A stretch of DNA of 64,000 nucleotides from Ascarosepion bandense. Lineage: Eukaryota; Mollusca; Cephalopoda; Sepiida; Sepiidae. Under the pieces are notes generated by a model, which was given only the letters and a program-made list of their open reading frames with translations, did not search any database and had not been told where the DNA came from. This document shows, piece after piece, positions 22,180 through 33,479 of this stretch. The stretch covers positions 5,208,501-5,272,500 of the forward strand of contig JBBBDQ010000398.1 of NCBI GenBank assembly GCA_037127315.1, read 5' to 3'. Position 1 is the first letter of the stretch. Every line of letters begins with the position of its first letter. A program made the translations under genes and the position numbers.

Positions 22180-22345
22180 ATGTGTGTCGTGGTGCAGTGG
22201 ATATCTGGTCGGAAAAAGAAATCGGTGAGCCGAGTTCGAATTTCAGTTGAATACCCTGCATTCACTTAAGCACTGGTAACCTTGGGAAAGGTATGAATCC
22301 GTCCCCTACCTCCAATTATGTGTTAAATAACAAGGATAGGACTTG
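22180..22345 (+). mobile_element. SINE family A, 3'-truncated, behind the 5S copy
   Basis: Head GTGTGTCGTGGTGCAGTGGA, B box GAGTTCGAATTTC, and first core block. It stops near CAAGGATAGG. Its closeness to the 5S copy could mean a composite retroposon or a chance insertion. Confidence 0.8.
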
Positions 22346-22384
22346 GGAACCCTGCCCTTAAAACAAATCCCAATGAATATTGAT

Positions 22385-22500
22385 ACTCGAAAAGAAAAAA
22401 GTATTACTAGACACAAAACTTATAAAAAAAAATACAACAATAAATTGTTGAAAGAAAAAGGTATTACCAGCAATAAACAAATAAAATTTTGTTGGCAATA
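22385..22500. repeat. Minisatellite-like (ATTACCAGCAATA)-type copies
   Basis: Two or three imperfect units carrying AAGTATTACTAG, GGTATTACCAGCAATAA and TTGTTGGCAATAA, separated by A-rich spacers. Related units occur at 28570-28720 (opposite strand) and 30690-30760. Confidence 0.5.
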
Positions 22501-22586
22501 AATGACCCGCCGATGTGTTCATATCCCATAAAAACAAAACAAACAATCATTCCTATTTTCATAGACTTTTTATTTATTTTCTCTTA

Positions 22587-23045
22587 CTTTCTTCTTCTTC
22601 TATGTGCTTCAGGACGTAGGCGATCATGGCTTTCTACGTCTTCCTATCGACTGGTGGCTCTGAGCACGCTTTCTCCTGTTACACCATGCAACCTGCGGTA
22701 TGTCATCCACCTACTCAGGCCCTTCAAATATGTTATCCACTGATTGGCCTTGCTTCTTTTCCCCTCTATCTGGCCTCTTAGTATCAAGTTCTCAAAGCCC
22801 TCCTTCCACCCAGAAAATTTAGCAGTCTCTTCCTGATGCTCAGTATTAATTTCCTCTTCTAAATTCTCATCATGGCTCAAATGTTCGGTCCACGATATCC
22901 GCAGCATCCTTCTTTGGAACCACATTTCAGCCGCTTCAAGTTTTTCCTTCATCTTTGATGAGATTATCCAGCATTTACTGCCATATTGAATAACAGACAT
23001 CATATGGCAACCCAGTAGTCTCTTCTTTGTTTCTAGAGTAATTTA
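22587..23045 (-). mobile_element. RTE-like LINE 3' fragment
   Basis: Minus-strand translation shows the RTE C-terminus: SVIQYGSKCWIISSKMKEKL, then AAEMWFQRRMLRISWTEHLS and ENLILRGQIEGKR. WMTYRRLHGVTGESVLRATS follows. The last part is open for about 120 codons. The 3' end is an (AAG)n-type tail (TTCTTCTTC on the plus strand at 22590-22600). Confidence 0.8.
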
Positions 23046-23359
23046 TTAATTCTTTCTTTTCTGTTTTCCTCTTTCTGTCTTTCTATTTTGTTAATTTTAA
23101 TACTTCACACTTTCTTTATGAATACAACCTCTTCTCTTTATTGCATACAAATTCACTCACCTTCTACTCAACGCCCCCCTTTATATTTTCTTCTCTCTGT
23201 CTCTCTATCTCTCTTTCTCACTCTCCCTCTTGCTTCTTCCGCTTTTTTTATTTTCTCTCACTCTCTTTCTTCTTCTGTTTTCAGGTTTCTTTCATTTTTC
23301 TCACACTATAATGAATTATTTCACCGTCTTTCTCTCTACGTCTCTCTTTTATATATGTA

Positions 23360-23740
23360 CTAGCAGTATAGCCCGGCATTGCTCGGGTGTAATGAAAGCT
23401 TTAAAACTAATCCATGGTCCTGGAGCTCAGACTCTTTGGAAGTTGGCACGAAAGACGAAAAAGCAATAGTTGTTGCCAGTTAAAGCGAAACCGTAGACTG
23501 AAAGAAAAATGAATGGATGTAAGTCAAATTTTGATTTTCTTGTATTGATATCAAATAAGGTTTTTTCGTCGTAAACTGAATTTTGAAGGCTAAATAAGTC
23601 CTCTGAGTAAATGGTATCATGGCTGAGACTAAGAACTACAATTATACCTAATGGAAACCCGAAGCAAAAACTAAAATAAAAGGGCTGTAAAAAATACAGA
23701 CATACAGGCAGATAAACAGACACACACACAAACATCTTGC

Positions 23741-23788
<48 letters not shown>

Positions 23789-24089
23789 CGATTTTCTGCA
23801 CTATTGTATGAACTGCAACCTTGAAACTTCTGAACATTGTTTCTTATGTCTTTGTCTATGAGTGTATCAAATTTGATTAAAATCGGACCACTCTTTCTAT
23901 AACCCGATTTATCGGTTATCGATTTTCAGTATTTATCGGGGGTACCTCAACACAAAATCTAGCTAAGAACACTCGCAGACGCTTGTGGTACAACTGTGTA
24001 AATTTTCAAGAAGATCGCTTCAGCCGTTTTGGAGTCTATACACACACACACACACAGAGACTAATTTCCTTTTATAAAAAAAGTTTAGA
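23360..24089 (-). mobile_element. Non-autonomous Helitron, 730 bp
   Basis: On the minus strand it starts with TC (complement of 24088-24089) after an A. It carries the family blocks and an internal (AT)n at 23745-23786. It ends with the hairpin CCCGAGCAATGCCGGGC followed by ...TACTGCTAG before a T (23359). It has inserted into the pyrimidine-rich domain. Confidence 0.85.
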
Positions 24090-24302
24090 TTTCTCTCTCT
24101 CCTTCTCTCTCTCTCTCTCTCTTATTTCTTCCTTTCTTCTTGTTTTCTATTCAAAGATTATTTAACTATTATTTTCTCATTTTCTCTTACTGTGTCTACC
24201 AATTTATTTTCAGCCTCTCTCTCTCTCTCTCTCTATTTCTCTTTTGTTTTTTTCCCGATACTTCACTCTTTTTTTGCGAATATAGCCTTTTCTCTGTAAT
24301 TC

Positions 24303-24612
24303 TGATGTGCTTTGTGGTGCAGTGGATATCGTCTTGGAACGAGAAATCAGGGATCCGAGTTCGAATTCCAGTTGAATTCCTTGAATTCACACAAGCGCAA
24401 ATACCCTTGGGAAAGGTAGTAATCCGTCTCTTCCCTCAGGTTATGGTTTAAGTAACAGGAGAGATTAGATTCTATAGCCTTGGTCGGCAACCAGTCTACC
24501 GCAGAAAGTAATGGCAACTTACTGCTGGATAATCTCCTGCCAAGTCAGTCATGGCACTGTCGAGACATGATCACCAAAGCGTTTATCACGTATGGCACTT
24601 TACTGGCTGACT
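24303..24612 (+). mobile_element. SINE family A, full length
   Basis: A box GTGGTGCAGTGGATATCG, B box GAGTTCGAATTCC, core, and 3' end ACTGGCTGACT. It is flanked by pyrimidine-rich sequence. Confidence 0.88.
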
Positions 24613-25079
24613 CTCTAATTCATCCAAATTCTCCCACTTTGTAATCCACGTCTTTTTTTATATTTTTATCTTTCTTTGTCTCTCTCTCTCTCTCTCTCTC
24701 TCTTATGCTTCTTCTGCTTTTCTACTTTCTATCTCACTGCCTTTCTTTAGTTTTTATGTTTCCTTCACTTTTCTGCAACTATACTGAATTATTTCCCCGC
24801 CTTCGTCTTTACATCTCTCTTTTATATATGTTTTCTTTCTCTCTTGCTTCTTTCTTTTTATCTCTCTTTTTCCTACTTATATTTTAACTCACTCCCCCTC
24901 CACACTCCTACCATTTCCTCGCCGTCATATTCACATCTTTTTTCCTTGAGCTTCTCATTCACTTTCTTCTTCTCATCAAATAACATCCCCTCGTTCTCAT
25001 TCCGTATCAATTTATTCTCCCGCTCATTTCCAGTTACTCACCTCTTGTCTCTCATTTCAAACAAGTACAAAAAAAAAAA

Positions 25080-25640
25080 TTCTAACGGAAAACGGAAAAT
25101 GCAACACAGTCATCCAAAGGCGAATTGGCATGGCCAAGGACGTATTTCAGAAACTGAGCACAGTATTAAGAGACAGGAAATTTTCACTAAAAACAAAGAA
25201 AACAGTACTGGATTGCTATGTGGTTTGTTCTTCAAAATGATAGTGAATACTGGACAATATCATCAAAGATGAAGGAAAAACTTGATGCTACGGATATCAT
25301 GTGAGCAAGGATGAGGTTTTAGAAAGGTTTTAGAAACGAAAAGGAAATTAATACTGAGCATCAGGGAAAGACAGCTGAAGTTCCTGGTATATATGATGAG
25401 GAAGGAGGGCTTAGAGAAACTGTTACTCTCAGATCAGATAGAGGAAAAGATAGATAAGGGAAAGCGGCAGATAACATATTTTAAGGGCCTGAGCAGGTGC
25501 ATGGCAGAGCGGGATTTGGATGGGGTAACAGCAGAATGCGTGCTAAGAGCCACCAGGTATAGGGAGACGTGGAAGGCCATGACCGCCTACGTCCCGAATG
25601 GACATGCCACATAGAAGAAGAAGAAGAAGAAGAAGTTTAT
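25080..25640 (+). mobile_element. RTE-like LINE 3' fragment with (GAA)n tail
   Basis: Starts in the IRRRIGMAKDAF-type region (ATCCAAAGGCGAATTGGCAT) and continues past KLSTVLRDRKF. It ends with MRKEGLEKLLLSDQIEEKID, DGVTAECVLRATR and an (AGA)n tail at 25612-25636. The coding frame is shifted several times; the last 73 codons are open. Confidence 0.8.
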
Positions 25641-25677
25641 AAAATGGTCTCTCTCTCTGTCTCACTCTCACAGTCAT

Positions 25678-25714
<37 letters not shown>

Positions 25715-25996
25715 CTCATATATTTGATGCTTTTTTTCGGTGTTATTCATTTAACCCTATGCCTCTATCTTTCTTTTTTCTTTATTTTGAGAATTGTTCT
25801 TCGTCTTCGTTTTTTATATAACTGTCTATCTTCTATTTGTTTCAATCTCACCCCCACACACACTGCATTGCAAATATGATGCGATCTTTTTGTCTCTCTT
25901 ATTTCCTCTTTTTACTCTCTCTTCTGCTTTCTCTTTCTTCTAGTTTCTTCCTTTACTTTTCCTGCCCTTTTTTCTATATAGCTATCGTTCATTTTC

Positions 25997-26033
<37 letters not shown>

Positions 26034-26081
26034 TTCCTTTCTTTTTTTTTTCTTTTTTTCCTCCGCGTTTTTTACATAACG

Positions 26082-26180
26082 CACCTCGACCTGGTGTAAT
26101 ATTTAGCAAGGTTGTCTCACTAGAATCATTACAGTTCAGCAGTGAGTTCGAACCTCACGTGCGAACTGCGCTTTCAAAAA
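26082..26180 (+). repeat. Single tRNA-like monomer related to the 139-bp satellite
   Basis: CACCTCGACCTGGTGTAAT, TTAGCAAGGTTGTCTC, CTAGAATCATTACA and a near-ideal B box (GAGTTCGAACCTCAC) follow the same order as the satellite units at 38734-39400. The A-box-like GGTGTAATATTTAGCA resembles a tRNA D-arm. It appears to be a dispersed relative of the element that was amplified at 36 kb. Confidence 0.7.
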
Positions 26181-26635
26181 ATCACCTTTCATTGAAATCT
26201 ATTTCTTCTTTATCCATCTATGTTGTTTATACAATATTAACAATTGCTTTCTTCCTCTCTCTTACATTAATTTTTCTCTCTTTGATATCTTTATAATCTC
26301 CCTCCTTCTCTCTACAACTTTCTCATTGTTTCTCTTTGTATCGTATATATAAGGCATTTACTATCTGCCTGTCTGTCTGTTTGACTGTCTACTCTCTTAC
26401 CCTAACCTCTGTGGTGTTAATATAATGTTATCTCACCGTAAGTCCCTTTTCTTAAATTATTTGCTTCTTTTTGCTCTTTCTTATGCTTTATTTTTATAAT
26501 GTTACGAGTTTCTCACTTTCGTAATTGTGCTTCATTTTTCTTATGTATAGTTTATATAATGTTATCAATATTTCTCTATTTATCTCTTATATTTGTTTCG
26601 CAGTTCCCCACCCCAAGTGCTGGTAATATTATCCC

Positions 26636-26694
<59 letters not shown>

Positions 26695-26787
26695 ACGCTG
26701 TTTCAAATTTGTTCCTATGTTTCGTTCTTTTTCATCACTCTTTCTCCCATTACTGTTTATCTCCTTTTCGTTATTTTTATAACTTAA

Positions 26788-26831
<44 letters not shown>

Positions 26832-26999
26832 ATATTTATTTTTCTGTTTTTCTCTGTTTTTTTTTCCTTTAACCCGTTAATAAAATGTATGTCTATGGCT
26901 TTGAGTTTCTTTTTCTCTCACTATCTCTATCTCTCTTATTTATCTTTCTTTCTATCGTTCACCTTACCGTCTCCCGTTTCCTTAGCATTCCCAGAAATG

Positions 27000-27920
27000 C
27001 TTCGAGCACAGAGCAGGTGCGTTGGAAACAAGTGAATCAATTATCGGAATGTCGAAGTCATTTTCTTGATCCTTGGGTATTCACACGGAGCACACGATTC
27101 TTCTCTGCCAACACCCCGAACAACATCCAAAGCCCACGCCTATTCCTCCACCCTCATTTTGTTGCTGTTACACACATATTTCGTTCTCGAATCTGTTCCA
27201 AATCCTTGTAATAATTCATTATTCATCCACCAAATCAGATAAAAAAAATAAGGAAATAAAAAAAAACAACCCCACTCCGATCTGAGATATAATTTTCCCC
27301 TACTTACTGGATTTATCTGTTACACCTCGTGTAGATATTACGAAACCGTCGAGTACCTCTTCTCAAATCATATAAAATCGATTATTTTTTTTTTACCTCG
27401 TAAGATGATTGTTACAAGGTAAATTCGATTTATTGTTTGGATAAATAAAAAAAAGGATTCTTATGTACGTTAAAAAGTACCGAATTTATCATACTCTTTC
27501 TCGCATTTTGTTAAAGTATTTTTAGCTCATAGGAGATTCTTTTTCGCCTGTTAAACTTGCAGGAAGACAGGTTTTTCAATTTTTCTGAATCAGCAAAAGC
27601 TGAAGAAAAGATTGGAATTGTTGAAATATACATAGCGCAATGGAAACGTAGCTTGTCAAAAGCACAAAACAAGAGTGTAACTTGGAATCGTGCTCTGTTA
27701 TTTTCGGTTTGTTTTACGGCATATGAATACCTCAATGGGTTATTTAATGCCGACAAGATTTTTTACAATAGATCCATATGAACATAATATGCATTTCTTA
27801 TAAGAAATCAGTTTGTAGATTAGGTTTTATTGACGTATTTTTGTAAAGAGGGTTTTGTCTAGTGTAAGATGTATTGCTTTTTTTTTCGAAAATATATTGC
27901 TGTTATTAATTTTTTTCTTC
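27000..27920. other. No confirmed feature
   Basis: Leaves the pyrimidine-rich domain and becomes AT-rich. Two antiparallel frames of 74 and 81 codons overlap at 27511-27781. Neither resembles a known family, and no splice or polyadenylation context was convincing. Confidence 0.4.
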
Positions 27921-27921
27921 A

Positions 27922-28590
27922 AAAATGGGTAAATGTTCATTTTAGGTACCGACAGCTTTTCCCCCTTCAAATTTATCCAAAATAGCATTATTTCTGTACA
28001 AATGTATATGCTGAACTCAAATCAACAATTAGTTATTGAAGAAATTTACCTTTTTTGCTTTGAAAGTTCATAAAAAAAACGAACTATATCTCGCACTTTT
28101 TCTCTCCCGTAACTCTCACGAAGGCATGTAATTAATTGCAGAATGACGTTCTACGTAGGCAGAATTTTTTTTTCGAATTTTGGCTGATTTTCTTCCTTTA
28201 CTGAAACTTCCGGCAATGTACTTCCTGTTATGAAAGTAACAAGCGTAGAAATACAATAGCGCATTACTTTAATTTCCGGAAGTACATCGCCGGAAGTATC
28301 GGTAAATGAAGAAAAATAAACAAAAGATTTGCCAAAATTCTTTCAAATGCGCTGTACGTCATTCTGCAGTTAATTACATGACTTCGTGAGAGTTACGGGA
28401 GAGAAAAAGTGCAAGATATAGTTCGTTTATTTTATGGACATTTAGATAAAAAAAAAAGATAAGTTTCTTCAATAACTAACAGTTGATTTGAGTTCAGCAT
28501 ATCCATTTGCACAGAGATAATGCTATTTTGGATAAATTTGTAAGGGAAAAGCGACGGGACTTACAACGAAATTTTACCCAAAAATGTATT
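27922..28590. mobile_element. Foldback element: ~330-bp imperfect inverted repeat
   Basis: Arms mirror about 28252. CTCTCCCGTAACTCTCACGA (28102 on) pairs with 28382-28403, TGCAGAATGACGT (28137 on) with its complement near 28360, and CTGAACTCAAATCAACA (28012 on) with 28480-28497. Outer TTATCCAAAATAGCATTAT pairs with 28521-28545. There is no central coding region. The arms differ by scattered substitutions, which points to age. Confidence 0.8.
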
Positions 28591-28725
28591 CTTGTTAATA
28601 TTTTTATTGATAAATACATTGCTGGTAATTTTTTCCTTCGGAAATATATTGATGGTAATATTTTCTTCTCCAAATAAAAAAGTATTGCTGGAATTTTCAT
28701 TATAAAAATCTATTTTTATACTTTT
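28575..28725 (+). repeat. ~31-bp minisatellite (ATTGCTGGTAAT units)
   Basis: Successive phrases TACATTGCTGGTAATTTTT, ATATTGATGGTAATATTTTC and GTATTGCTGGAATTTTC recur about every 31-35 bases. Similar text (ATATTGCTGTTATTAATT) sits at the other edge of the foldback, near 27893. Confidence 0.6.
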
Positions 28726-29560
28726 ATAGTATTTTAACCCCAGTTTGGAAGTTAATGCTTACCCATGACTGGTGTTCTAAAAGGTACTACCACTCCAAGT
28801 TAGGAGAGCCTAGGAACAAAAGCAGTCAAGAGGTGATGCCATATTCTTCAAATCTTCCTAATTAAATGCTTTATTACCGGATGCAATTTGTCATCAAGCG
28901 CAGGACGCTGATGTATGATAATTTCGCACCCAAGACACCTCGTTGCAGTAGGGTACCCCTCTGCAGAAGTGCAGTCGGCGTATTCTGGAGCCCCAGTCGA
29001 CAGGGTGACTAGGTATCTAACAGCCGAAAACGAACATATTAACTGAAGAAAATGATGAATGTCTAGAAAAAAGATTGATTCATTACTTACGACTTATTCA
29101 CGATTTGCAGATTATTTAAAACCAAAAAATATTATCTAGATTGTCAGTTTAAAAAAAACAAAACAATGATGTTAGTGATACAATAATAATCCACAGCTGA
29201 TAGGAGGAGATGTGGATTAATATCTTTCCTAACGCCATTTACGCGTATTGACTATGCTAGACGTTGCTTAACTTTTACGATAGTACGAAAACCGGTGTTT
29301 CAACATGAGCACAGAAAAAAGCAAACAAAACAATCACAAAGATCAGTGTGCATTAGTCTGTTGCACTGAACACAATGTTGTTTAGGAGGCTATTAATCCA
29401 TCATATTCTCCCATCTATGGATTAATTATTAAAACATGTGGTACAAAAATAACTGCTATCTCAAAAACCTGTATCACTAAACCGTTAATATCGCCCAAAA
29501 AATTTTACAATCAAAAATGTTTTCTGTTTTTAAATAACCTGCAAAGGATTACAATATTTA
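28726..29560. other. No recognisable feature
   Basis: AT-rich sequence without an identifiable gene or repeat copy. Confidence 0.35.
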
Positions 29561-30300
29561 CATTGTTCGGACTATTGTCCTCTGATTTATGACAATGTTT
29601 ACAACTTTTCGGTCGTTGTACGCTCTGGTCTTCTTCAGGTGCTAGGAATTTCGAACCGAACACTTTATTACGATCACTGGGGTATATTATTCTTTTTCCA
29701 TGTGTAATGCAACTTCTGGTAGCCGTGTAGTTATCTACCGTTAACTTAACTCTCTGTTTATCTAATCTTGGAATTATTTCGAACTTTTTACTCCTCTTGG
29801 TTGACGTAGGTGTTATAATAGACATAACCTTTCGACCAAGTGCCCTCTGGTCATCAGGTGTCCATAGATAGGCTGATGTGGATTATCTCGTTGCTTATTG
29901 CGAAATACCCTGTGAAATCAATTATTGTTCAGCCAATCTATGGACACATGATGATGACCAGAGGAAAGTAGGTCGAGACGTTTTGTCTATATTAACCAAG
30001 ATGGGAGAAAAGTTTGAAATAATTTCAAGATTATTGAAACTTACTCATCTCAGAAGTAATACAAATATCTAATTATTTGTTCACCACTGCTGTAGCCTGG
30101 TACTGAACTCACAACCCTTTGGGTCAAGTCACTTGAACAAACCAAAGTCTATATTCACTGGTCCATGTCACCTTGAGAACACATTGCCTAATTAATATAG
30201 ACTTTGGTTAGCTGGTGCGTGTAACGACGGAAACGCCGTAAACATGGCAGTAAAAATGAGGAGAATAGTCCGAACAATGTAAATAGTGTAAATACTCCCT
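29561..30300. repeat. Diverged inverted repeat pair around 29900
   Basis: The left arm, read on the minus strand, has CTATGGACACCTGATGACCA, GTCGAAAGGTTATGTCTAT and TTCGAAATAATTCCAAGATT. The right arm on the plus strand (29936-30035) has CTATGGACACATGATGATGA, GTCGAGACGTTTTGTCTAT and TTTGAAATAATTTCAAGATT. The outer text AATAGTCCGAACAATGTAAA also appears in both. A smaller stem (30139-30155 with 30194-30209) lies in the right arm. Antiparallel 64- and 104-codon frames here are not convincing genes. Confidence 0.7.
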
Positions 30301-30689
30301 CATCTCAGAAGTAGAGACAAATACTCCAAAGAGTTTTAGAAAACGAATAAATCACATCATTGTTTTCAGGTATTTGTTATTCCAGACATATATCTTATTT
30401 ATATAATCTTAAAATTTAATTTTTTTTTATTTTATAATTATAATAAATTTCATATTCTGGCATTTATTTATGTTGGATTGTCATTCAAACCATTCATCTT
30501 GTGTATGACGAGGCCTATTATCAAGTGGTTCAGAGAAGTGTGAACTCAACTCTTAATTGCTAATGTTCCCATATTCACCCTAACCCACAGTAGCATTACC
30601 TGTTAGGCCTCCAACTATGGTTAGATATTTAACCCATAAACTCGAGCTAAGACATTATGAAATTATAAAAACATGTTTTTTGATAGTAA

Positions 30690-30765
30690 AAATACCAGCC
30701 ATACATTTTCATACAAAAAATATTACCAGCAAAACATTTTTTTTGTAAAAATAAAAAAAACTTAT
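30690..30765 (-). repeat. Copies of the ATTGCTGGTAAT minisatellite motif
   Basis: AATACCAGCCATACATTTTC and ATATTACCAGCAAAACATTT on the plus strand are the reverse complement of the motif at 28575-28725. Confidence 0.5.
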
Positions 30766-30772
30766 TTAAAAT

Positions 30773-31071
30773 CAGTCAGTCAAATGTCAGTTAAATGCGA
30801 TACGTGATGCATGATTGGGCGATGATGTCTCGAAAGAGACATAACTGACTGGGCAGTAGGTTGACATTACTTTCTGCTGTAGACTTGTGCAAGCCAAGGC
30901 TATAGAAGCCAATCTGTCCTGTTATCTAACCCATAACTTCAGGAAAGAGACGTATTAATTCCTTTCCCAAAGTGTATTTGCGCGTAAGTGAATACAAGGA
31001 ATACAACTGGAATTCGAACTCGGCTCGATGATTCCTTGTTTCAAGACAATATCCACTGCACAACAATGCAC
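30773..31071 (-). mobile_element. SINE family A, near full length
   Basis: Minus-strand A box near 31055, B box GAGTTCGAATTCC (near 31013), core, and 3' hairpin ATGTCTC-TTTC-GAGACAT at 30824-30841. The tail has repeated CAGT. Confidence 0.85.
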
Positions 31072-31650
31072 CTTCTAAAGTACATTTGTGTAAAAGAAAT
31101 TGACATTCCAACAAACAAACAAACATTCAAGCCTTTTTTTTATCTTTCATATTTCATTCACCGTATTTATCTGGTACACCGTGTACTGAAATTCTCAAAA
31201 AATGTTTAAAAAAAGAGAAAATGAAATTAATTCCCTGGAAAATCATGTGTATTTCTTTCGGCAGAAGAAGAAGAAATGAATGTTTTATGTTGAAATAAAT
31301 TGCCTAAGAGATAATAACCAAACAAAGCAATATATCATTCAATAACGCTGTTCCCACTTATTTGCTCCATATATAAACCGAACCATCTTTGCGTCAACTA
31401 CAGCACAAAAAACTATTTGAACTGCTAGGGAAACTAAATAGCGTTGGAAATGATAGAATAATCCCGAAACTATACTAGCTGCAAATCACCTGCTTACGGA
31501 GAGAAAACCTATTGAGTTGCGAGAAAAACTATAAATGGGATAAAGAATATCTTTTCTCCAGATTTATTCAAACTCTACAGTGATGCTATCCTAAGGGCAA
31601 CTAGAGATCCGGTGGACGTTATGACAACAATAAAAAAATACGCAGCTTTA
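31072..31650. other. No recognisable feature
   Basis: AT-rich spacer. Nothing identified. Confidence 0.35.
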
Positions 31651-31674
31651 TCTAATCTTATTTATAAATTGAAC

Positions 31675-31724
<50 letters not shown>

Positions 31725-32008
31725 TGTGTGTCTGTGTCTGTGTGTGTTCGTTAACTATAGACTCCGAAACGGCTGAACCGATTTTCATGAAAATTTACAC
31801 AGTTGTATTATAAGCATCTGCGAGTGTTCTTAGCTAGGTTTTGTGTCGCGTTACTTCCGATAAATATCGAAAATTGATAATCGAAAAAATCGGGTTATAG
31901 AAGGAGTGGTCCGATTTTAATCAAATTTGATACACTCATAGACAAAGACATAAGAAACGACATTCAGAAGTTTCAAGGTTGCAGTTCTTACAATAGTGCA
32001 GAAAATCG

Positions 32009-32055
<47 letters not shown>

Positions 32056-32366
32056 AGGCAAGATGTTTGTTTTATTTTAGTTTTTGCTTCGGGTTTGGCT
32101 CTAAGTAGGTATAATTGTAGTTCTTAATTTCAGCCATGATACCATTTACCCAGAGGACTTATTTAGCCTTTTAAATTCAGTTTACGACGAAAAAACCTTA
32201 TTTGATATCGATACATCCATTCATTTTTCTTTCAGTCTACGGTTTCGCTTTAAATGGAAACAACTATTGCTTTTTAGTCTTTCGTGCCAACGTCTAAAGA
32301 GTCCAGGACCGTGGATTATTTTGAAAGCTTTCAGTACACCCGAGCAACCCCGGGCTATACCGCTAG
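31651..32366 (+). mobile_element. Non-autonomous Helitron, 716 bp
   Basis: Starts TCTAATCTTATTTATAAATT after an A and ends with hairpin CCCGAGCAACCCCGGGC then TATACCGCTAG before a T. It contains (GT)n at 31677-31723 and (AC)n(AT)n at 32009-32054. Family blocks are CCGAAACGGCTGAACCGATT and GTTTTTGCTTCGGGTTTGGC. No coding domain. Confidence 0.87.
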
Positions 32367-32379
32367 TGGATTATAAGTC

Positions 32380-33415
32380 TGAACAGTTCGATGAAGTCAA
32401 ATTGATAGCTGATATCGATAACGACATTTAGTTAATTGTTAACTGGTGCAAAGAATGGCTTGTTAATTTTAACGCCTCTAAAACTAAACTGCTCTCTGTT
32501 AATTTTCCGAGATATCCTTTTTCAACTTTTGGCAGCATGGCTGATCTGAACCAACAAGGGAGTAACGCTTTACCCCCTCTTGCGCTGACATTTTCGGCTG
32601 AAAGACTATATTGAATCCGTTGCTATGTTATCTGCTTATAAAGTTGCTTAAATTTGACGTGCCAGAATTTATCTTCAGAATCTCTCTTGCATATATATTC
32701 CTCCATATTTAGAATATTGCTAGCCTTTTATTTATCTAGAGCTCCTTGATAAGAAGCAGCAATATTATTGGCCCTAATCTGGTGTTTCTACTTTAGTGCC
32801 TTTTACATCGTTGTGAGTTTATCTTTTTACGATTTTCCTACTGCTGCCATATCTGGTCGGATGCCCCTGCTATCCACCTAAGGGTTCTTGATAGAATCCC
32901 TACTTGGCAGCTCAAATACAGTCAATTTCTCACCGGCGCAATCTGGCTTCCCTGTCTCTCTTCTACAAATATTTTCACGGCTTCCGCACCAATGAACTTA
33001 GCGCCCTGGTGATCCCTATACATGAATTTACTCGAACAAGATTAGCAACTAGGTCTCACTTTTTTACTGTGAAACCAATAAGATGTAAACGCAAATTCTA
33101 CTTCATCATCTTCTTTTCTCGCACTTCACGCCTTTAGAATTCCCTTCCATTTACTTGCTTCCCCGACAGCTACAATCTCCAAGAATTTAAATGTAAAGTC
33201 AATAGCCATCTCTTATCTCACTTATTTACATTCTCTCTCATGCTCCTTTGTCCGTCCTCTCCACTCTCATCAGTATACTCATCCACTTAACCACTTCTTG
33301 AAACCCCCTATAACTTGTCGCTGTTTCTCATAACTTTCCTCCTATGTAACCCAATGCGCACCAGTAGCAGTAAACTGCCTTTCTTGGAGCGATATGATTA
33401 TAAAAAATATTCGGA
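32380..33415 (+). mobile_element. Degenerate LINE, RT tail to 3' end
   Basis: Plus-strand text corresponds to WLVNFNASKTKLLSVN (about 32456-32505). It continues to the C-terminal tail with SHRRNLASLSLFYKYFHGF and ending FFSRTSRL (32904-33137). The 3' UTR ends in the LINE signature with hairpin GCAGTAAACTGC and poly-A at 33412. Stops and deletions are abundant. Confidence 0.8.
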
Positions 33416-33479
33416 TAAGCTCTTAGTAATGGTGACGGTTTTTTTTTTCATTTTAAGTGCAGTATTTTACTGTTGACGT

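Larger units (their letters stand above)
16900..27000. other. Pyrimidine-rich domain with embedded insertions
   Basis: Outside inserted elements, the plus strand here is dominated by T and C, with repeated (CT)n, (CTTT)n and CTGT tracts (17243-17258, 18199-18230, 24105-24121, 24214-24233, 25685-25712, 25998-26032, 26640-26692, 26791-26826). Many Leu/Ser/Phe-rich frames here are artefacts of this bias. No exon could be identified. Confidence 0.6.

Noticed and set aside
26499..27035. 178-codon hydrophobic frame
   Set aside because: It is driven by (CT)n and (CTGT)n microsatellites encoding Leu-Ser repeats.
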